Assembly: GCF_002155695.1 (NCBI RefSeq)
Contig: NZ_MUYJ01000001.1
Coordinates: 124,001 to 188,000 of the forward strand
Length of the DNA: 64,000 nucleotides
From: Erythrobacter tepidarius
GTDB lineage: Bacteria; Pseudomonadota; Alphaproteobacteria; Sphingomonadales; Sphingomonadaceae
Reading direction: 5' to 3'
Shown here in pieces: positions 1 to 8,735 of the stretch. Every line of letters begins with the position of its first letter. Within the stretch, counting starts at the first letter, position 1. Below the pieces are notes generated by a model that was not told where the DNA came from, made no database searches, and was given only the letters and a program-made list of their open reading frames with translations. Made by a program: the position numbers and the translations under genes.

Positions 1-2
1 CG

Positions 3-347
3 CAGGATCCCTATGCGGTGGTCGATCCGGCCCGCATTAATTTCGAATGGGCCGGTGCGGGCACACCCGAGCTGCTGCCAGCCAAGGCCTTCGACGATGG
101 CCTCGCGGTGTTCCTCACCTGGCCCGCCGGAACCGCCATCCCCGCCGTGCTGGTGATGAACCAGGACGGCGAGGAAGGCCCGGTCAACTTCACCGTGCGC
201 GGCGATACGGTGGTGATCGACGGGGTGCCGCCGCAGATCATCCTGCGTTCGGGCCGCGATACCGCGACACTTACCAATATCGGTCCCTCGGCCAATTCCG
301 CCCGCAGCGCCGGCCTGAGCGGCGCGCGCAAGAAGGGGGTCAAGTGA
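3..347 (+). CDS. virB9: VirB9/CagX-type T4SS outer-membrane complex protein, C-terminal part
   Basis: Partial gene: the reading frame is already open at the window edge and the last 114 residues are visible. VirB9 proteins form the outer-membrane core complex of type IV secretion systems together with VirB7 and VirB10. The visible part has the beta-rich C-terminal domain, with an N-terminal stretch on tyrosine/valine-rich strands, the segment PPQIILRSGRDTATLTN and a short basic tail (ARKKGVK). The assignment rests largely on the next two genes, which are virB10 and virB11 in the usual order. The stop lies 37 bases before the virB10 start, which suggests one transcript. A TrbG (conjugation) designation is an alternative for the same family. 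Confidence 0.8.
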   Translation, partial: QDPYAVVDPARINFEWAGAGTPELLPAKAFDDGLAVFLTWPAGTAIPAVLVMNQDGEEGPVNFTVRGDTVVIDGVPPQIILRSGRDTATLTNIGPSANSARSAGLSGARKKGVK

Positions 348-384
348 TGCCTTGCTCCAACCATCCTGTCAGGGAGTCTCCGTG

Positions 385-1515
385 ATGCGCCTTGCCATGC
401 GTCTGCCGCCGAAGAAGGGTGACACTTCCGCTTTGGGCAGCGATCCGCGCGAGCAGGAATCGGCCGAGATCATCGACCTTGCCAGCCGCGCCGCCTTCCC
501 CGCGGTGACCGAGCGCAAGGCCAGGGGGGACGGCCTCGGCCTTGCAGCCGGGGTGGCGCTGGTCAGCGCGATCGGTGCCGTGACTTTCTGGGCGATGGAA
601 TCCGCGCGACTGCCCGATCCGCAAGGCGTGGGCAATCCGCAGGTCGCCGCGCCGCAGGCCGCTGCGCCCGCGCCGGTCGCCACCACTGTGCCGACGGCGA
701 CGCCAGCCCCATCGGTGCCGCAGCCCGATCCTGCGCCTGCGCCGGTGCTCGCCAGCCAGCCCGGCCAATACGCGGTGCCGGCAGTCAATCCCTATGCCAG
801 CCCGCAGCTGGTGTTTGACGGCAGCACCGCGCGCAGCGCACGGCTGGCCGAAGCGCCGATCGGCGCGCCCGCGGTCAATCCGTCCGGCGTGGCGGTGGGC
901 ACCGGGGGCGCGGCGGAATTCGCCAGCCGCGTCGGCGGCGTCGGCGGCGCACCGGCGCAGGCGCGCGCGATGGTCAATCCTTCGACCACCGTCACCGAAG
1001 GCACCCTGATCCCGGCGATCCTTGAGACGGCGATCAACACCGACGTGCCGGGCTATGTCCGCGCGGTGGTGAGCCAGGACGTGCGCAGCTTCGATGGCAA
1101 GCGCGTGCTGATCCCGCGCTCCTCGCGCCTGATCGGCCAGTATCAGGCCGGGGTGCAACAGGGCCAGAAGCGTGCCTATGTGATCTGGACGCGGCTGATC
1201 CGGCCCGATGGCGTCTCGGTCAACATCGGCTCGCCCGCGATTGCCTTCGACGGAACGACCGGGTTGCAAGGCGATGTCAACAGCCACTTCTTTCAGCGTT
1301 TCGGCTCCGGCCTGCTGCTCTCGGTGGTCGGCGGGCTCGGTGCGATTGCCACCGGCGGCGTGGGCGGCGTGATCGTTGCCGGCGGCGCGCAGGGCGCGGC
1401 CAATTCGGCGGTGCAGTCGCAGGGCCAGATCAGCCCCACCATCCGGGTGGCGATGGGCGAGCCGATCCGGGTGTTCACCGCGCGCGATCTGGACTTCAGC
1501 ACGGTCGGCAACTGA
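385..1515 (+). CDS. virB10: VirB10/TrbI-type T4SS scaffold protein
   Basis: 376 residues. VirB10 spans the envelope and couples inner-membrane ATPases to the outer-membrane pore. A cytoplasmic N-terminus of about 50 residues is followed by one membrane segment (about 51-71), a Pro/Ala-rich periplasmic linker (about 80-125) and the conserved C-terminal beta-barrel domain. That domain contains the family segment SFDGKRVLIPRSSRLIGQY and a hydrophobic antenna-like stretch (GSGLLLSVVGGLGAI). The ATG at 385 is preferred because AGGGAG stands 8 bases upstream; an in-frame upstream start would add 11 unlikely residues. It is 8 bases from virB11. Confidence 0.92.
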   Translation: MRLAMRLPPKKGDTSALGSDPREQESAEIIDLASRAAFPAVTERKARGDGLGLAAGVALVSAIGAVTFWAMESARLPDPQGVGNPQVAAPQAAAPAPVATTVPTATPAPSVPQPDPAPAPVLASQPGQYAVPAVNPYASPQLVFDGSTARSARLAEAPIGAPAVNPSGVAVGTGGAAEFASRVGGVGGAPAQARAMVNPSTTVTEGTLIPAILETAINTDVPGYVRAVVSQDVRSFDGKRVLIPRSSRLIGQYQAGVQQGQKRAYVIWTRLIRPDGVSVNIGSPAIAFDGTTGLQGDVNSHFFQRFGSGLLLSVVGGLGAIATGGVGGVIVAGGAQGAANSAVQSQGQISPTIRVAMGEPIRVFTARDLDFSTVGN

Positions 1516-1523
1516 GCGGCGGC

Positions 1524-2549
1524 ATGAGCGCGGATATCCACCGGCTGCCGGCAGAGCCAGGCACGAGCGAGGCCGACACCGGCGCACGGGTTTCGGCTGA
1601 ACGCTCGGTCTATCTCGAGGCCTATCTCGCGCCGTTCCGCCGCTGGCTCGACCGCGACACGGTGACCGAGATCATGGTCAACCGACCTGGCGAGGTGTGG
1701 ATCGAGGATGCCGCCAATCCGGGGATGCAGCGGATCGAGACCCCGGAGATCGACGACCGGCTGGTGCAGCGCCTCGCCGAACAGGTGGCGCGCGTCTCGC
1801 ATCAGGGGATCAACCGCGAGCATCCGCTGCTCGGCGCGACCCTGCCGGATGGCGCGCGCGCGCAGTTCTGCGGCCCGCCCGCGGCTCGCCGTCACTGGGT
1901 GATGGCGATCCGCCGCCACCGCCGGCTCGATCTGCCGCTCGATGCCTATGACACCGGACCGCTGGCTGGCGAAATGACCTTCGACCTGCCCGACCCGCAG
2001 ACCCAGCCGATCGCCTATCTGCGCGCAGCGATCCGGGCGCGGCGCACGATCCTGATCTCGGGCGGCACCAGCACCGGCAAGACCACCTTTCTCAACGCCA
2101 TGCTGGGCGAGATCCCGCGCGATGAACGTGTGGTGCTGGTCGAGGACACGCCCGAGCTGAAACTGCCGGGCGAAAACGGCGTCGGCCTGGTCGCGGTCAA
2201 GGGCGAGCTGGGCGAAGCCAAGGTTACCGCCAACGAGCTGCTTCAGGCCGCGCTGCGCCTGCGCCCCGACCGGATCGTGCTGGGCGAGCTGCGTGGGGCC
2301 GAGAGCGTCAGCTTCCTGCGCGCAATCAACACAGGCCACCCGGGGAGCTTCTCGACCATCCATGCCAACAGCTTGCGCGGCGCGCTCGAGCAATTGGCGC
2401 TGATGGTGATGCAGACCGGCATCGGCCTGACCCGCGCTGACACGATCGCCTACGCCGCGAGCGTGATCGACGTGATCGTGCAACTGGGCCGCGATGCCAA
2501 TGGCAAGCGCGGCATTACCGGCATTGCCGAGAGCCGCGAACTGCTCTGA
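1524..2549 (+). CDS. virB11: VirB11-type T4SS traffic ATPase
   Basis: 341 residues, the normal size for this hexameric cytoplasmic ATPase, which powers pilus assembly and substrate transfer. Visible motifs are Walker A GGTSTGKT at residues 180-187, an Asp-box LVEDTPEL, Walker B-like RIVLGELRG and the His-box GHPGSFSTIHAN. The N-terminal domain contains the VTEIMVNRPGEVWIE segment typical of VirB11/PilT relatives. No virD4, relaxase or effector gene follows: the next gene is ppk, so this is the 3' end of the T4SS operon in this window. Whether the system is conjugative or secretory cannot be told from here. Confidence 0.95.
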   Translation: MSADIHRLPAEPGTSEADTGARVSAERSVYLEAYLAPFRRWLDRDTVTEIMVNRPGEVWIEDAANPGMQRIETPEIDDRLVQRLAEQVARVSHQGINREHPLLGATLPDGARAQFCGPPAARRHWVMAIRRHRRLDLPLDAYDTGPLAGEMTFDLPDPQTQPIAYLRAAIRARRTILISGGTSTGKTTFLNAMLGEIPRDERVVLVEDTPELKLPGENGVGLVAVKGELGEAKVTANELLQAALRLRPDRIVLGELRGAESVSFLRAINTGHPGSFSTIHANSLRGALEQLALMVMQTGIGLTRADTIAYAASVIDVIVQLGRDANGKRGITGIAESRELL

Positions 2550-2569
2550 CGCCCCTTCCGCCCGCCTGA

Positions 2570-2587
2570 TTGACATTTGTATGACAG
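2570..2587 (-). promoter_or_regulatory. Pho-box-like direct repeat upstream of ppk
   Basis: Read on the minus strand this is CTGTCAT-ACAA-ATGTCAA: two 7-base half-sites with 4 bases between them, the geometry of PhoB binding sites (consensus CTGTCAT-N4-CTGTCAT). Twelve of 14 half-site positions match. It lies about 95 bases before the ppk ATG, and polyphosphate kinase is a classical Pho-regulon gene. The orientation opposite to the gene weakens the call. Confidence 0.4.
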
Positions 2588-2682
2588 AGCCATCAAGGTG
2601 ATTTACACCTGGCGGCCAAGCGAACACATGCGATTGCAGAAAACGCGCCCGGCACCGCGGCGCGAGGCGGAACGGGAAAGCG

Positions 2683-4902
2683 ATGAGTACCTCACCGATT
2701 GGCAGCGAATCCGCTCCTGCACAGGCGGTGGCCGCGCCGATGGCCAAGCTTGCCCCTGACGAATCCCCCTATTTCAACCGCGAGCTGTCGTGGCTCCAGT
2801 TCAACCAGCGGGTGCTGGCCGAGGCCGGCAACGAGGCCTATCCGCTGCTCGAAAGGCTGCGGTTCCTGTCGATTTCGGGCAAGAATCTCGACGAGTTCAT
2901 GATGATCCGCGTCGCCGGCCTCGTCGGGCAGGTGCAGCGCGGCCTCGCAACCCCCTCGATCGACGGGCGCAGCCCGACCCAACAGCTCGCCGCGATCCGC
3001 GAGAAGCTCGCCGATCTCTCGCAGCGCCAGCAGGCAATCTGGCGCTCGCTGCGCGAGGCGCTGGCCGCGGTCGACATCCATGTCGCCGACGAGCAGCGCG
3101 TCCAGCCGGCTGCGCACAAGTGGCTGAAAGCGTTTTTCCTTAACGAGATCCTGCCGGTCATCACGCCGCAGGCGCTCGATCCCGCGCACCCGTTCCCCTT
3201 CGTCCAGAACGAAGGGATGGGCCTGCTGTTCACGCTGACCCGCGACGAGACCGGCGAGCAGATCATCGAGATGGTGCTGATCCCCAGCGCTCTGCCGCGC
3301 TTCGTGCGCGTGCCGGACGAGATCACCAGCGCCGATGGCGGGCCGGCGGGGATGCGGGGCGGGGCGCTCTACATCTCGATCGCCAGCCTCATCCAGCGCT
3401 ATGCTGCGGCGCTTTTCCCCGGCTTCACCATCCAGGGCGACGGGTTGTTCCGGGTGCTGCGCGACAGCGACATCGAGATCGAGGAAGAGGCCGAAGACCT
3501 CGTGCGCACCTTCCGCTCCGCGATCCAGCGCCGCCGCCGGGGGCAGGTGATCCAGCTCGAACTGGAGGAGGATTTCGACCCCGCGGCCGAGGCCCTGCTG
3601 CGCGAACAGCTCGGCATCCACGAGGCCGCCGTCATCAAGACCGACGGGATGATCGGGATCGATGGCCTTGCCGAGATCGTCGCCGAGGATCGCCCCGATC
3701 TCAAGTTCGACGCCTATTCCCCACGCTTTCCCGAACGCATCCGCGAGCATGACGGCGATGCCTTCTCCGCCATCCGCGAGAAGGACATCATCATCCATCA
3801 CCCCTATGAAAGCTTCGAGGTGGTGGTCGATTTCCTGCGCCAGGCCGCGGCCGATCCCGACGTGGTGGCGATCAAGCAGACGCTCTATCGCGCAGGCAGC
3901 CAGTCAGCGGTGATCGGCGCGCTGATCGAGGCGGCCGAGGCCGGCAAGTCGGTGACCGCGGTGGTGGAGCTGAAGGCCCGCTTCGATGAGGAACAGAACC
4001 TCAAATGGGCCAGTGCGCTCGAACGCGCGGGCGTGCAGGTGATCTACGGCTTCACCGACTGGAAAACCCACGCCAAGGTGGCGATGGTGGTGCGGCGCGA
4101 AGGCGGCGGCTTTCGAACCTATTGTCACTTCGGCACCGGCAATTATCACCCCGTCACCGCGCGGGTTTACACCGATCTCAGCTTCTTCACCGCCGATCCC
4201 AAGTTGGGGCGCGATGCGGCCAAGATGTTCAACTTCATCACCGGCTATGTCCAGCCCCACGCGCTCGAACGCCTCCACATCGCGCCGATCGATCTGCGCG
4301 AGGAGATCTATGCCCGCATCGATGCCGAGATCGCCAATGCCGGCAAAGGCCAGCCTGCGGCAATCTGGATGAAGTGCAACCAGCTCACCGACGAGGGGAT
4401 GATCGACCGGCTCTATGCCGCCTCCAATGCCGGGGTGCAGGTCGAACTGGTGGTGCGCGGCATCTGCTGTCTGCGACCGGGGATCGCCGGCCTGTCCGAG
4501 AACATCCGGGTCAAGTCGATCATCGGTCGCTTCCTCGAACACAGCCGCATCTACGCCTTTGCCAATGGCGCACCCATGCCGAGCGCGCAGGCGGCGGTGT
4601 TCATCGCCTCGGCGGACCTGATGAGCCGCAATCTCGATCGCCGGGTCGAAACGCTGATCCCCATCCTCAACCGCACGGTGCATGATCAGGTGCTCCAGCA
4701 GGTGTTGCTCGCCAACATGCTCGATACCGAACAGAGCTGGTGGCTGCACGCAGATGGAACCTATTCGCGGGTCGAGACCGATGGCAAGCCGTTCAACTGC
4801 CACCGCTATTTCATGACCAACCCGTCGCTGTCGGGCCGCGGCGGGGCGCTGGAAGCGGGCGCGGTGCCCAAGCTCTCCCTGCGGCGGGGGGGCATGGCAT
4901 GA
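2683..4902 (+). CDS. ppk: polyphosphate kinase 1
   Basis: 739 residues, a full-length PPK1. It reversibly polymerises the gamma-phosphate of ATP into inorganic polyphosphate. The N-terminal domain shows FNRELSWLQFNQRVL at about residues 30-44. The catalytic core holds KTHAKVAMVV with the predicted autophosphorylated histidine at about residue 463, and FGTGNYHP-TARVYTDLSFFT, a hallmark of the family. A Shine-Dalgarno-like GGAACGGGAAAG precedes the ATG. The stop overlaps the ppx start (ATGA), so kinase and phosphatase are translationally coupled. The Pho-box-like site upstream suggests induction under phosphate limitation. Confidence 0.97.
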   Translation: MSTSPIGSESAPAQAVAAPMAKLAPDESPYFNRELSWLQFNQRVLAEAGNEAYPLLERLRFLSISGKNLDEFMMIRVAGLVGQVQRGLATPSIDGRSPTQQLAAIREKLADLSQRQQAIWRSLREALAAVDIHVADEQRVQPAAHKWLKAFFLNEILPVITPQALDPAHPFPFVQNEGMGLLFTLTRDETGEQIIEMVLIPSALPRFVRVPDEITSADGGPAGMRGGALYISIASLIQRYAAALFPGFTIQGDGLFRVLRDSDIEIEEEAEDLVRTFRSAIQRRRRGQVIQLELEEDFDPAAEALLREQLGIHEAAVIKTDGMIGIDGLAEIVAEDRPDLKFDAYSPRFPERIREHDGDAFSAIREKDIIIHHPYESFEVVVDFLRQAAADPDVVAIKQTLYRAGSQSAVIGALIEAAEAGKSVTAVVELKARFDEEQNLKWASALERAGVQVIYGFTDWKTHAKVAMVVRREGGGFRTYCHFGTGNYHPVTARVYTDLSFFTADPKLGRDAAKMFNFITGYVQPHALERLHIAPIDLREEIYARIDAEIANAGKGQPAAIWMKCNQLTDEGMIDRLYAASNAGVQVELVVRGICCLRPGIAGLSENIRVKSIIGRFLEHSRIYAFANGAPMPSAQAAVFIASADLMSRNLDRRVETLIPILNRTVHDQVLQQVLLANMLDTEQSWWLHADGTYSRVETDGKPFNCHRYFMTNPSLSGRGGALEAGAVPKLSLRRGGMA

Positions 4903-6428
4903 GTTACCGTTCTCGGCAGGCCGACCGCTCCGGCACCTTCGCCGGCGGCACGCCGCAGCGCGCGATCATCGACATCGGATCCAACACGGTGCGTCTGGTG
5001 GTCTATGGCGGCACGATGCGCGCACCGATGGTGCTGCTCAACGAGAAGGTCACTGCCAAGCTCGGACGCGAGATCGCCGGCACCGGCCGGCTCGCGGACG
5101 AGGCGATGGCGCTGGCTCTGCGCGGATTGCGCCGCTTCGCGCTGCTGCTCGCGGATCTGGGCATCGAGGATGTCGAAACCGTCGCCACGGCCGCGGTGCG
5201 CGAGGCGGTCAACGGGCGCGAATTCGTCGCGCAATTGCGCGCGATCGGGCTTCAGCCACGGGTCATTTCGGGCGAGGAAGAGGCGCTGCTCAGCGCCCAT
5301 GGCGTGATCGGGGCCTTTCCCGATGCGCAGGGCATCGTCGCCGATCTGGGTGGCGGCAGCCTTGAACTGGTGCGGGTGAGCCAGGGTTCGGCCGATGGCG
5401 CAAGCACCCTGCCGCTGGGGACGCTGCGCCTGCCCGAATACCGCAAGGGCGGCCGGGCAGGGATGAAGAAGGCGCTCGACAAGGCGATCCGTGCCGCCGG
5501 TTGGGATCTCGCCGCTACCCCGCCCGCAACCCGCGGTGCGCTCTATCTGGTGGGCGGCACGTGGCGCGCGATGGCGATCCATGCGATGGCGGTCTCGGGC
5601 CACCCGCTGAGCGATCCGCACGGCTTCGAGCTCGATAAGGCGGCCGCGCTCCAGATTGCCGAGGCGCTTGCCGGAAGCGAGGGTGAGGCCTTGCGCGGGC
5701 GTGAGCGGATTTCCTCGATGCGCGCGGAAAAGCTGCCCGATGCCGCGGTGCTGCTGACGGCGCTGCTGGCGCGGCTCGATCCGGCGAAAGTGGTGTTCTC
5801 CTCTTGGGGTCTGCGCGAGGGGTTGATCTATGACCGTCTGCCTGCGCACAGCCGGGCGCAGGATCCGCTGCTGGCCGGGATCGCGGTGTTCGCCAGCCAG
5901 CGCGGGGCGCCGGCAACGCTGGCAACGCGCATGGCGGCCTGGACGCTCGATGCCGCCCCGGCCCGCACCCATGGCAGCGAACGGCTGCGGCTGGGAGCGA
6001 CGATGCTGGCGCTGGCTTCGATGCAGATCGAGCCCAACCTGCGCCTGCCACAGGCGATTGACTGGGCGCTGCACAAGCGCTGGATCGCAATCGACAGCAA
6101 GGGCCGGGCCATGATGGCGGCGGCGATCGCGGCCAATGGCAACCAGTTGAACCTGCCCGCGCGCCTGCGGGCGCTGGCGAGTGAGGAGGCGCTCGAAGAG
6201 GCGATCCGCTGGGGCCTCGCGCTGCGGCTCGCGCGGCGGCTGGGCGCGCAGTCGCGCCGCTCGCTCGAAGTCAGCCGGCTGACGGTGGAAGACGGCGCGC
6301 TGGTGCTGCGGCTGGCGGAAAGCCATGCCGCGCTGTTCGGCCAGCCGACCGAAAAGGACATGAAGCTCCTCGCCGGCCGGCTCGGCATTGGCTGGCGGGT
6401 CGAGGTGGTGCCGAACGATGTGATGTAG
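4899..6428 (+). CDS. ppx: Ppx/GppA-family exopolyphosphatase
   Basis: 509 residues. It hydrolyses terminal phosphates from polyphosphate, or pppGpp in GppA relatives. The actin-like ATPase fold is visible: phosphate-1-like AIIDIGSNTVRLVVY near residues 22-36, the phosphate-2-like DLGGGSLELVRVS, and a C-terminal HD-domain-like helical region. The start at 4899 is chosen because it overlaps the ppk stop by four bases (ATGA); a longer in-frame extension would run inside ppk. Co-transcription with ppk points to exopolyphosphatase rather than a stand-alone guanosine pentaphosphatase. Confidence 0.93.
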   Translation: MSYRSRQADRSGTFAGGTPQRAIIDIGSNTVRLVVYGGTMRAPMVLLNEKVTAKLGREIAGTGRLADEAMALALRGLRRFALLLADLGIEDVETVATAAVREAVNGREFVAQLRAIGLQPRVISGEEEALLSAHGVIGAFPDAQGIVADLGGGSLELVRVSQGSADGASTLPLGTLRLPEYRKGGRAGMKKALDKAIRAAGWDLAATPPATRGALYLVGGTWRAMAIHAMAVSGHPLSDPHGFELDKAAALQIAEALAGSEGEALRGRERISSMRAEKLPDAAVLLTALLARLDPAKVVFSSWGLREGLIYDRLPAHSRAQDPLLAGIAVFASQRGAPATLATRMAAWTLDAAPARTHGSERLRLGATMLALASMQIEPNLRLPQAIDWALHKRWIAIDSKGRAMMAAAIAANGNQLNLPARLRALASEEALEEAIRWGLALRLARRLGAQSRRSLEVSRLTVEDGALVLRLAESHAALFGQPTEKDMKLLAGRLGIGWRVEVVPNDVM

Positions 6429-6744
6429 GGGGTGCCGGCCCACCTTCGCCATGCGCCCAGCGGGCCTTGCCGGTTTTTCGTATCGCGGCTGGCGCCGGGG
6501 GTAACGGGGAGGCTGCCATAGCCCCCGTTTCCTACAGACGCCCGGGCGCATAAGCTGTGTGCGGTGCGATCGCCTCGTCCGACCCGGTGCGGTCCGCCCG
6601 TGCGATCGGCGCGTGATCGTGCTGTCCGTCCGGCCCGTTTTAACAATGCATAATCTTGTAAATCATCAGGAAAACTGGAAATGATATAGGTGACACGGTG
6701 TCACTTTTGTCAACTTCGACATTTTATTGCGCGGCGGTGTGATG
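6429..6744. other. intergenic region between convergent genes, carrying a palindrome
   Basis: 316 bases lie between the 3' ends of ppx and the yhhQ-type gene. No convincing coding frame is present. The part from about 6640 to 6735 is clearly AT-richer than its surroundings and contains the palindrome listed separately. Since both flanking genes end here, neither needs a promoter in this stretch, so the AT-rich patch is unexplained. Confidence 0.6.
6690..6704. promoter_or_regulatory. 15-bp perfect palindrome, operator-like
   Basis: GTGACAC-G-GTGTCAC, 7-base arms around one central base. On the minus strand it sits between a perfect TTGACA and a CTATAT/TATATC, with a spacer of 18-19 bases, the layout of a repressible promoter. 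TetR-like regulators often bind such sites (inference from family knowledge). No gene is seen downstream on the minus strand. Confidence 0.4.
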
Positions 6745-7632
6745 TCAGCCCTTGGTGCTGGTCGCAAAGGGCGAGAAGTCGGTGTCGATGTCGAAAAGGT
6801 CGATGCCCTCGGCCGCTTTCAGGCGGTTCACCACGAGATAGGTCACCGGCGTGAGCACCGCTTCCCACGCCACCTTCAGCGCCCAGTTGGTGACCATCAC
6901 GGTCAGCACGGCCTCGGTCGTCCAGATGCCGAGAAAGGCGACCGGATAGAAGATCATGCTGTCCACGCCCTGCCCGACGAAGGTCGAGCCGATGGTGCGG
7001 CTCCACAGGGCGCGGCCCTTGGTCCACACTTTCATCTTGGCCATCACGAAGGAATTGACGAATTCCCCCGCCCAGAAGGCGGTGATCGAGGCAACCACGA
7101 TGCGCCAGGTGCTGCCGAACACGCTTTCATAAGTCATCTGGCAGATCGCCCCGCCGGGGATCGCCGGATCGGCGGTGGTGGTCGGCGGGCGCTCTCCGCC
7201 AAAGCCGCTGGCGGCGCATTCCCACCCGTCGAAGGCGGGCAGGGCGGTAACGATATAGGACATGAAGGCAAGGAAGATCATTGCCGCCGTCCCCACCCAG
7301 ATCACCCGGCGCGCCTTGGCAAAGCCGTAGATCTCGGTCAGCACGTCGCCGATCACGTAGCCCAGCGGGAAGAACAGGATCCCCGCGCCATAGATAAAGG
7401 TGCCTTGCGGGGCGGGCCACCAGCCTTCGGGCCAGAACGGCACGCTGGCATAGGTCAGCTTGGCCGCGCCGATGATGTTCGAGAGCAGCAGAATGGTAAC
7501 GAAGCCGGCCATCACCAGATCGAAATAGCGGAAGGTCACCGGCGGGCGGCTGGTGGCGACGATCCCGTCGGTGGGATCTCGGTCGAAGGCGGCGGCGGGA
7601 TCGGGCTGGAGGCCGGGAGAGGTGTTTTCCAT
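6745..7632 (-). CDS. yhhQ: YhhQ/VUT-family queuosine precursor transporter
   Basis: 295 residues from this start. The VUT family imports 7-deazaguanine precursors (preQ0/preQ1) for queuosine modification of tRNA. Several membrane segments are visible, together with the family segment FPLGYVIGDVLTEIYGF, AGEFVNSFVMAKMKV and a late VGQGVDSMIFYPVAF. It is longer than E. coli YhhQ because of an N-terminal cytoplasmic extension and a polar loop rich in Gly/Pro/Thr between two helices. The start is uncertain: an in-frame ATG 12 codons upstream at 7668 would also work, and neither has a strong ribosome site. No preQ1 riboswitch was recognised. It is convergent with ppx and close to tRNA-Arg. Confidence 0.88.
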   Translation of the reverse strand: MENTSPGLQPDPAAAFDRDPTDGIVATSRPPVTFRYFDLVMAGFVTILLLSNIIGAAKLTYASVPFWPEGWWPAPQGTFIYGAGILFFPLGYVIGDVLTEIYGFAKARRVIWVGTAAMIFLAFMSYIVTALPAFDGWECAASGFGGERPPTTTADPAIPGGAICQMTYESVFGSTWRIVVASITAFWAGEFVNSFVMAKMKVWTKGRALWSRTIGSTFVGQGVDSMIFYPVAFLGIWTTEAVLTVMVTNWALKVAWEAVLTPVTYLVVNRLKAAEGIDLFDIDTDFSPFATSTKG

Positions 7633-7693
7633 CGCGTCGAGGGTTAGCGCGATTTGCCTGTCCGGCAAAGCGCGCTAATGACGCATCCGGCGC

Positions 7694-7770
7694 GCGCCCG
7701 TAGCTCATCTGGATAGAGCGCGAGACTTCTAATCTTGAGGCAGCAGGTTCGAGTCCTGCCGGGCGCGCCA
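7694..7770 (+). tRNA. tRNA-Arg (anticodon TCT)
   Basis: 77 bases with encoded CCA. The acceptor GCGCCCG (7694-7700) pairs perfectly with CGGGCGC (7760-7766). D-stem GCTC/GAGC, anticodon loop CTTCTAA with anticodon TCT, and T-arm GCAGG-TTCGAGT-CCTGC are all present. It reads AGA codons. Decayed IS sequence begins within about 80 bases downstream. Confidence 0.97.
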
Positions 7771-7792
7771 TTCCCGAACAAAAGATAGAACC

Positions 7793-7818
7793 GCAGGTGT
7801 GGTTTGGCCCACACCTGC
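7793..7818 (-). terminator. 10-bp perfect hairpin between tRNA-Arg and IS remnant
   Basis: GCAGGTGTGG (7793-7802) and CCACACCTGC (7809-7818) form a perfect stem with a 6-base loop. Read on the minus strand it follows the transposase remnant's stop and is followed by a T-rich stretch, so it may have terminated the transposase transcript. The T-tract is interrupted, so function is uncertain. Confidence 0.4.
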
Positions 7819-7849
7819 AAATGCGCTTCGGACGGGGGTTGAGACCCCA

Positions 7850-8627
7850 TCACAGCCAGAAGGCGACCGCTGCTGCGAGGCCTACGGCGGATAGGAAGTT
7901 TCTGGCGAGCTTGTCGTAGCAGTAGCGATGCGGCGGACCCGAAGGGCAGCGCAGCCAACGCCTTGAGGCGGCAGAAAATGGCCTCGACCTGCCAGCGGTC
8001 CTTGTAGCGACGTTGGTCATACTCGGTCGGACGCTTTCGATTGCGCCGTCCCGGGATCACAGGGATCGTGCCCTGTTCGCGCAAGGCGGCCCTGATGCGG
8101 TTCGCGTCGTCGCCACGCTCGGCGATCACCCGCTTCATTCCGACGGTTTCGCCGATCAGCAGGTCCGCACCTTTCACGTCCGACGTGTTGCCCGGTGTCA
8201 GGACGAGGCGGAGCGGCCTCCCGAGGACATCGACAAGCGCGTGGAACTTCGTTGTCCGGCCGCCACGCGAAATGCCAATGGCATTGGCCCGCGCCCCCCT
8301 TTTGCGCCACCGGCAGAGCGGTGGGCCTTGATGTCGCTGCTGTCGATCATGGCGGTCTCGGTGACCCAGTTCTCCTCGGTCAACCCCGAGAGGATGCGGG
8401 TCCAGATGCCCGGCCGGCTTCACCTGTACCAGCGGTTGTAGATCGTTGTCGCCGGGCCGTACTCGGCTGGCACATCGGCCCAGCGGCCGCCGCACTTGAG
8501 CCTATGAATGATGCCCAAGATCACTTGCCGATCATCAGCCCCGTCGCGCTCCGGGGTGGTGCTTCGGCAAGTGCGGCTCGATCGCAGCCCACGCTTCGTC
8601 CGACAAACAGAACAACGAACGCGACAT
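7850..8627 (-). pseudogene. decayed IS5-family transposase (IS427-like)
   Basis: Pieces of one transposase lie in order but in different frames. The start is MSRSLFCLSDEAWAAIEPHLP at 8627, then RQVILGIIHRLKCGGRWADVP in another frame (stop near 8420), TETAMIDSSDIKAHRSA, GGRTTKFHALVDVLGRPLRL in a further frame, and finally YDKLARNFLSAVGLAAAVAFWL ending at 7850. At least three frame changes and an internal stop make it non-functional as a simple translation product. The family is recognised from the DDE-type layout (ADVP, DSS, GGRTTK, YDKLARNFL). Terminal inverted repeats were not found, so the element ends are unknown. Confidence 0.8.
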
Positions 8628-8731
8628 GCCAAGCAGCCTCCTGCACAGCGCGATCGGGAATATCCCCCCGATAATGCTGGCAAACTCAGCCGGTGAAACC
8701 AGCCTGCCGGAGCTGAGCAAGGCGGAAAACT

Positions 8732-8735
8732 CTAG
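8732..8735. repeat. CTAG target-site duplication, left copy
   Basis: CTAG directly precedes the left end of the IS5-family element; the matching copy is at 9573-9576. CTAG/YTAR-type duplications are known for IS5-family elements. Confidence 0.75.

Noticed and set aside
340-1587. Long open frame on the minus strand opposite virB10
   Set aside because: Arg/Ala/His-rich shadow of a GC-rich gene; virB10 motifs and ribosome site are on the plus strand.
4806-6551. Open frame of about 580 codons on the minus strand opposite ppx
   Set aside because: Low-complexity Arg/Gln/Pro composition and full overlap with a recognised gene.
7633-7693. preQ1 riboswitch before the yhhQ-type gene
   Set aside because: No C-rich loop plus A-rich tail was found in the short leader.
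7644-8495. Single 283-codon minus-strand gene overlapping tRNA-Arg
   Set aside because: It is the middle of a frameshifted transposase; the frame runs through the tRNA and beyond.
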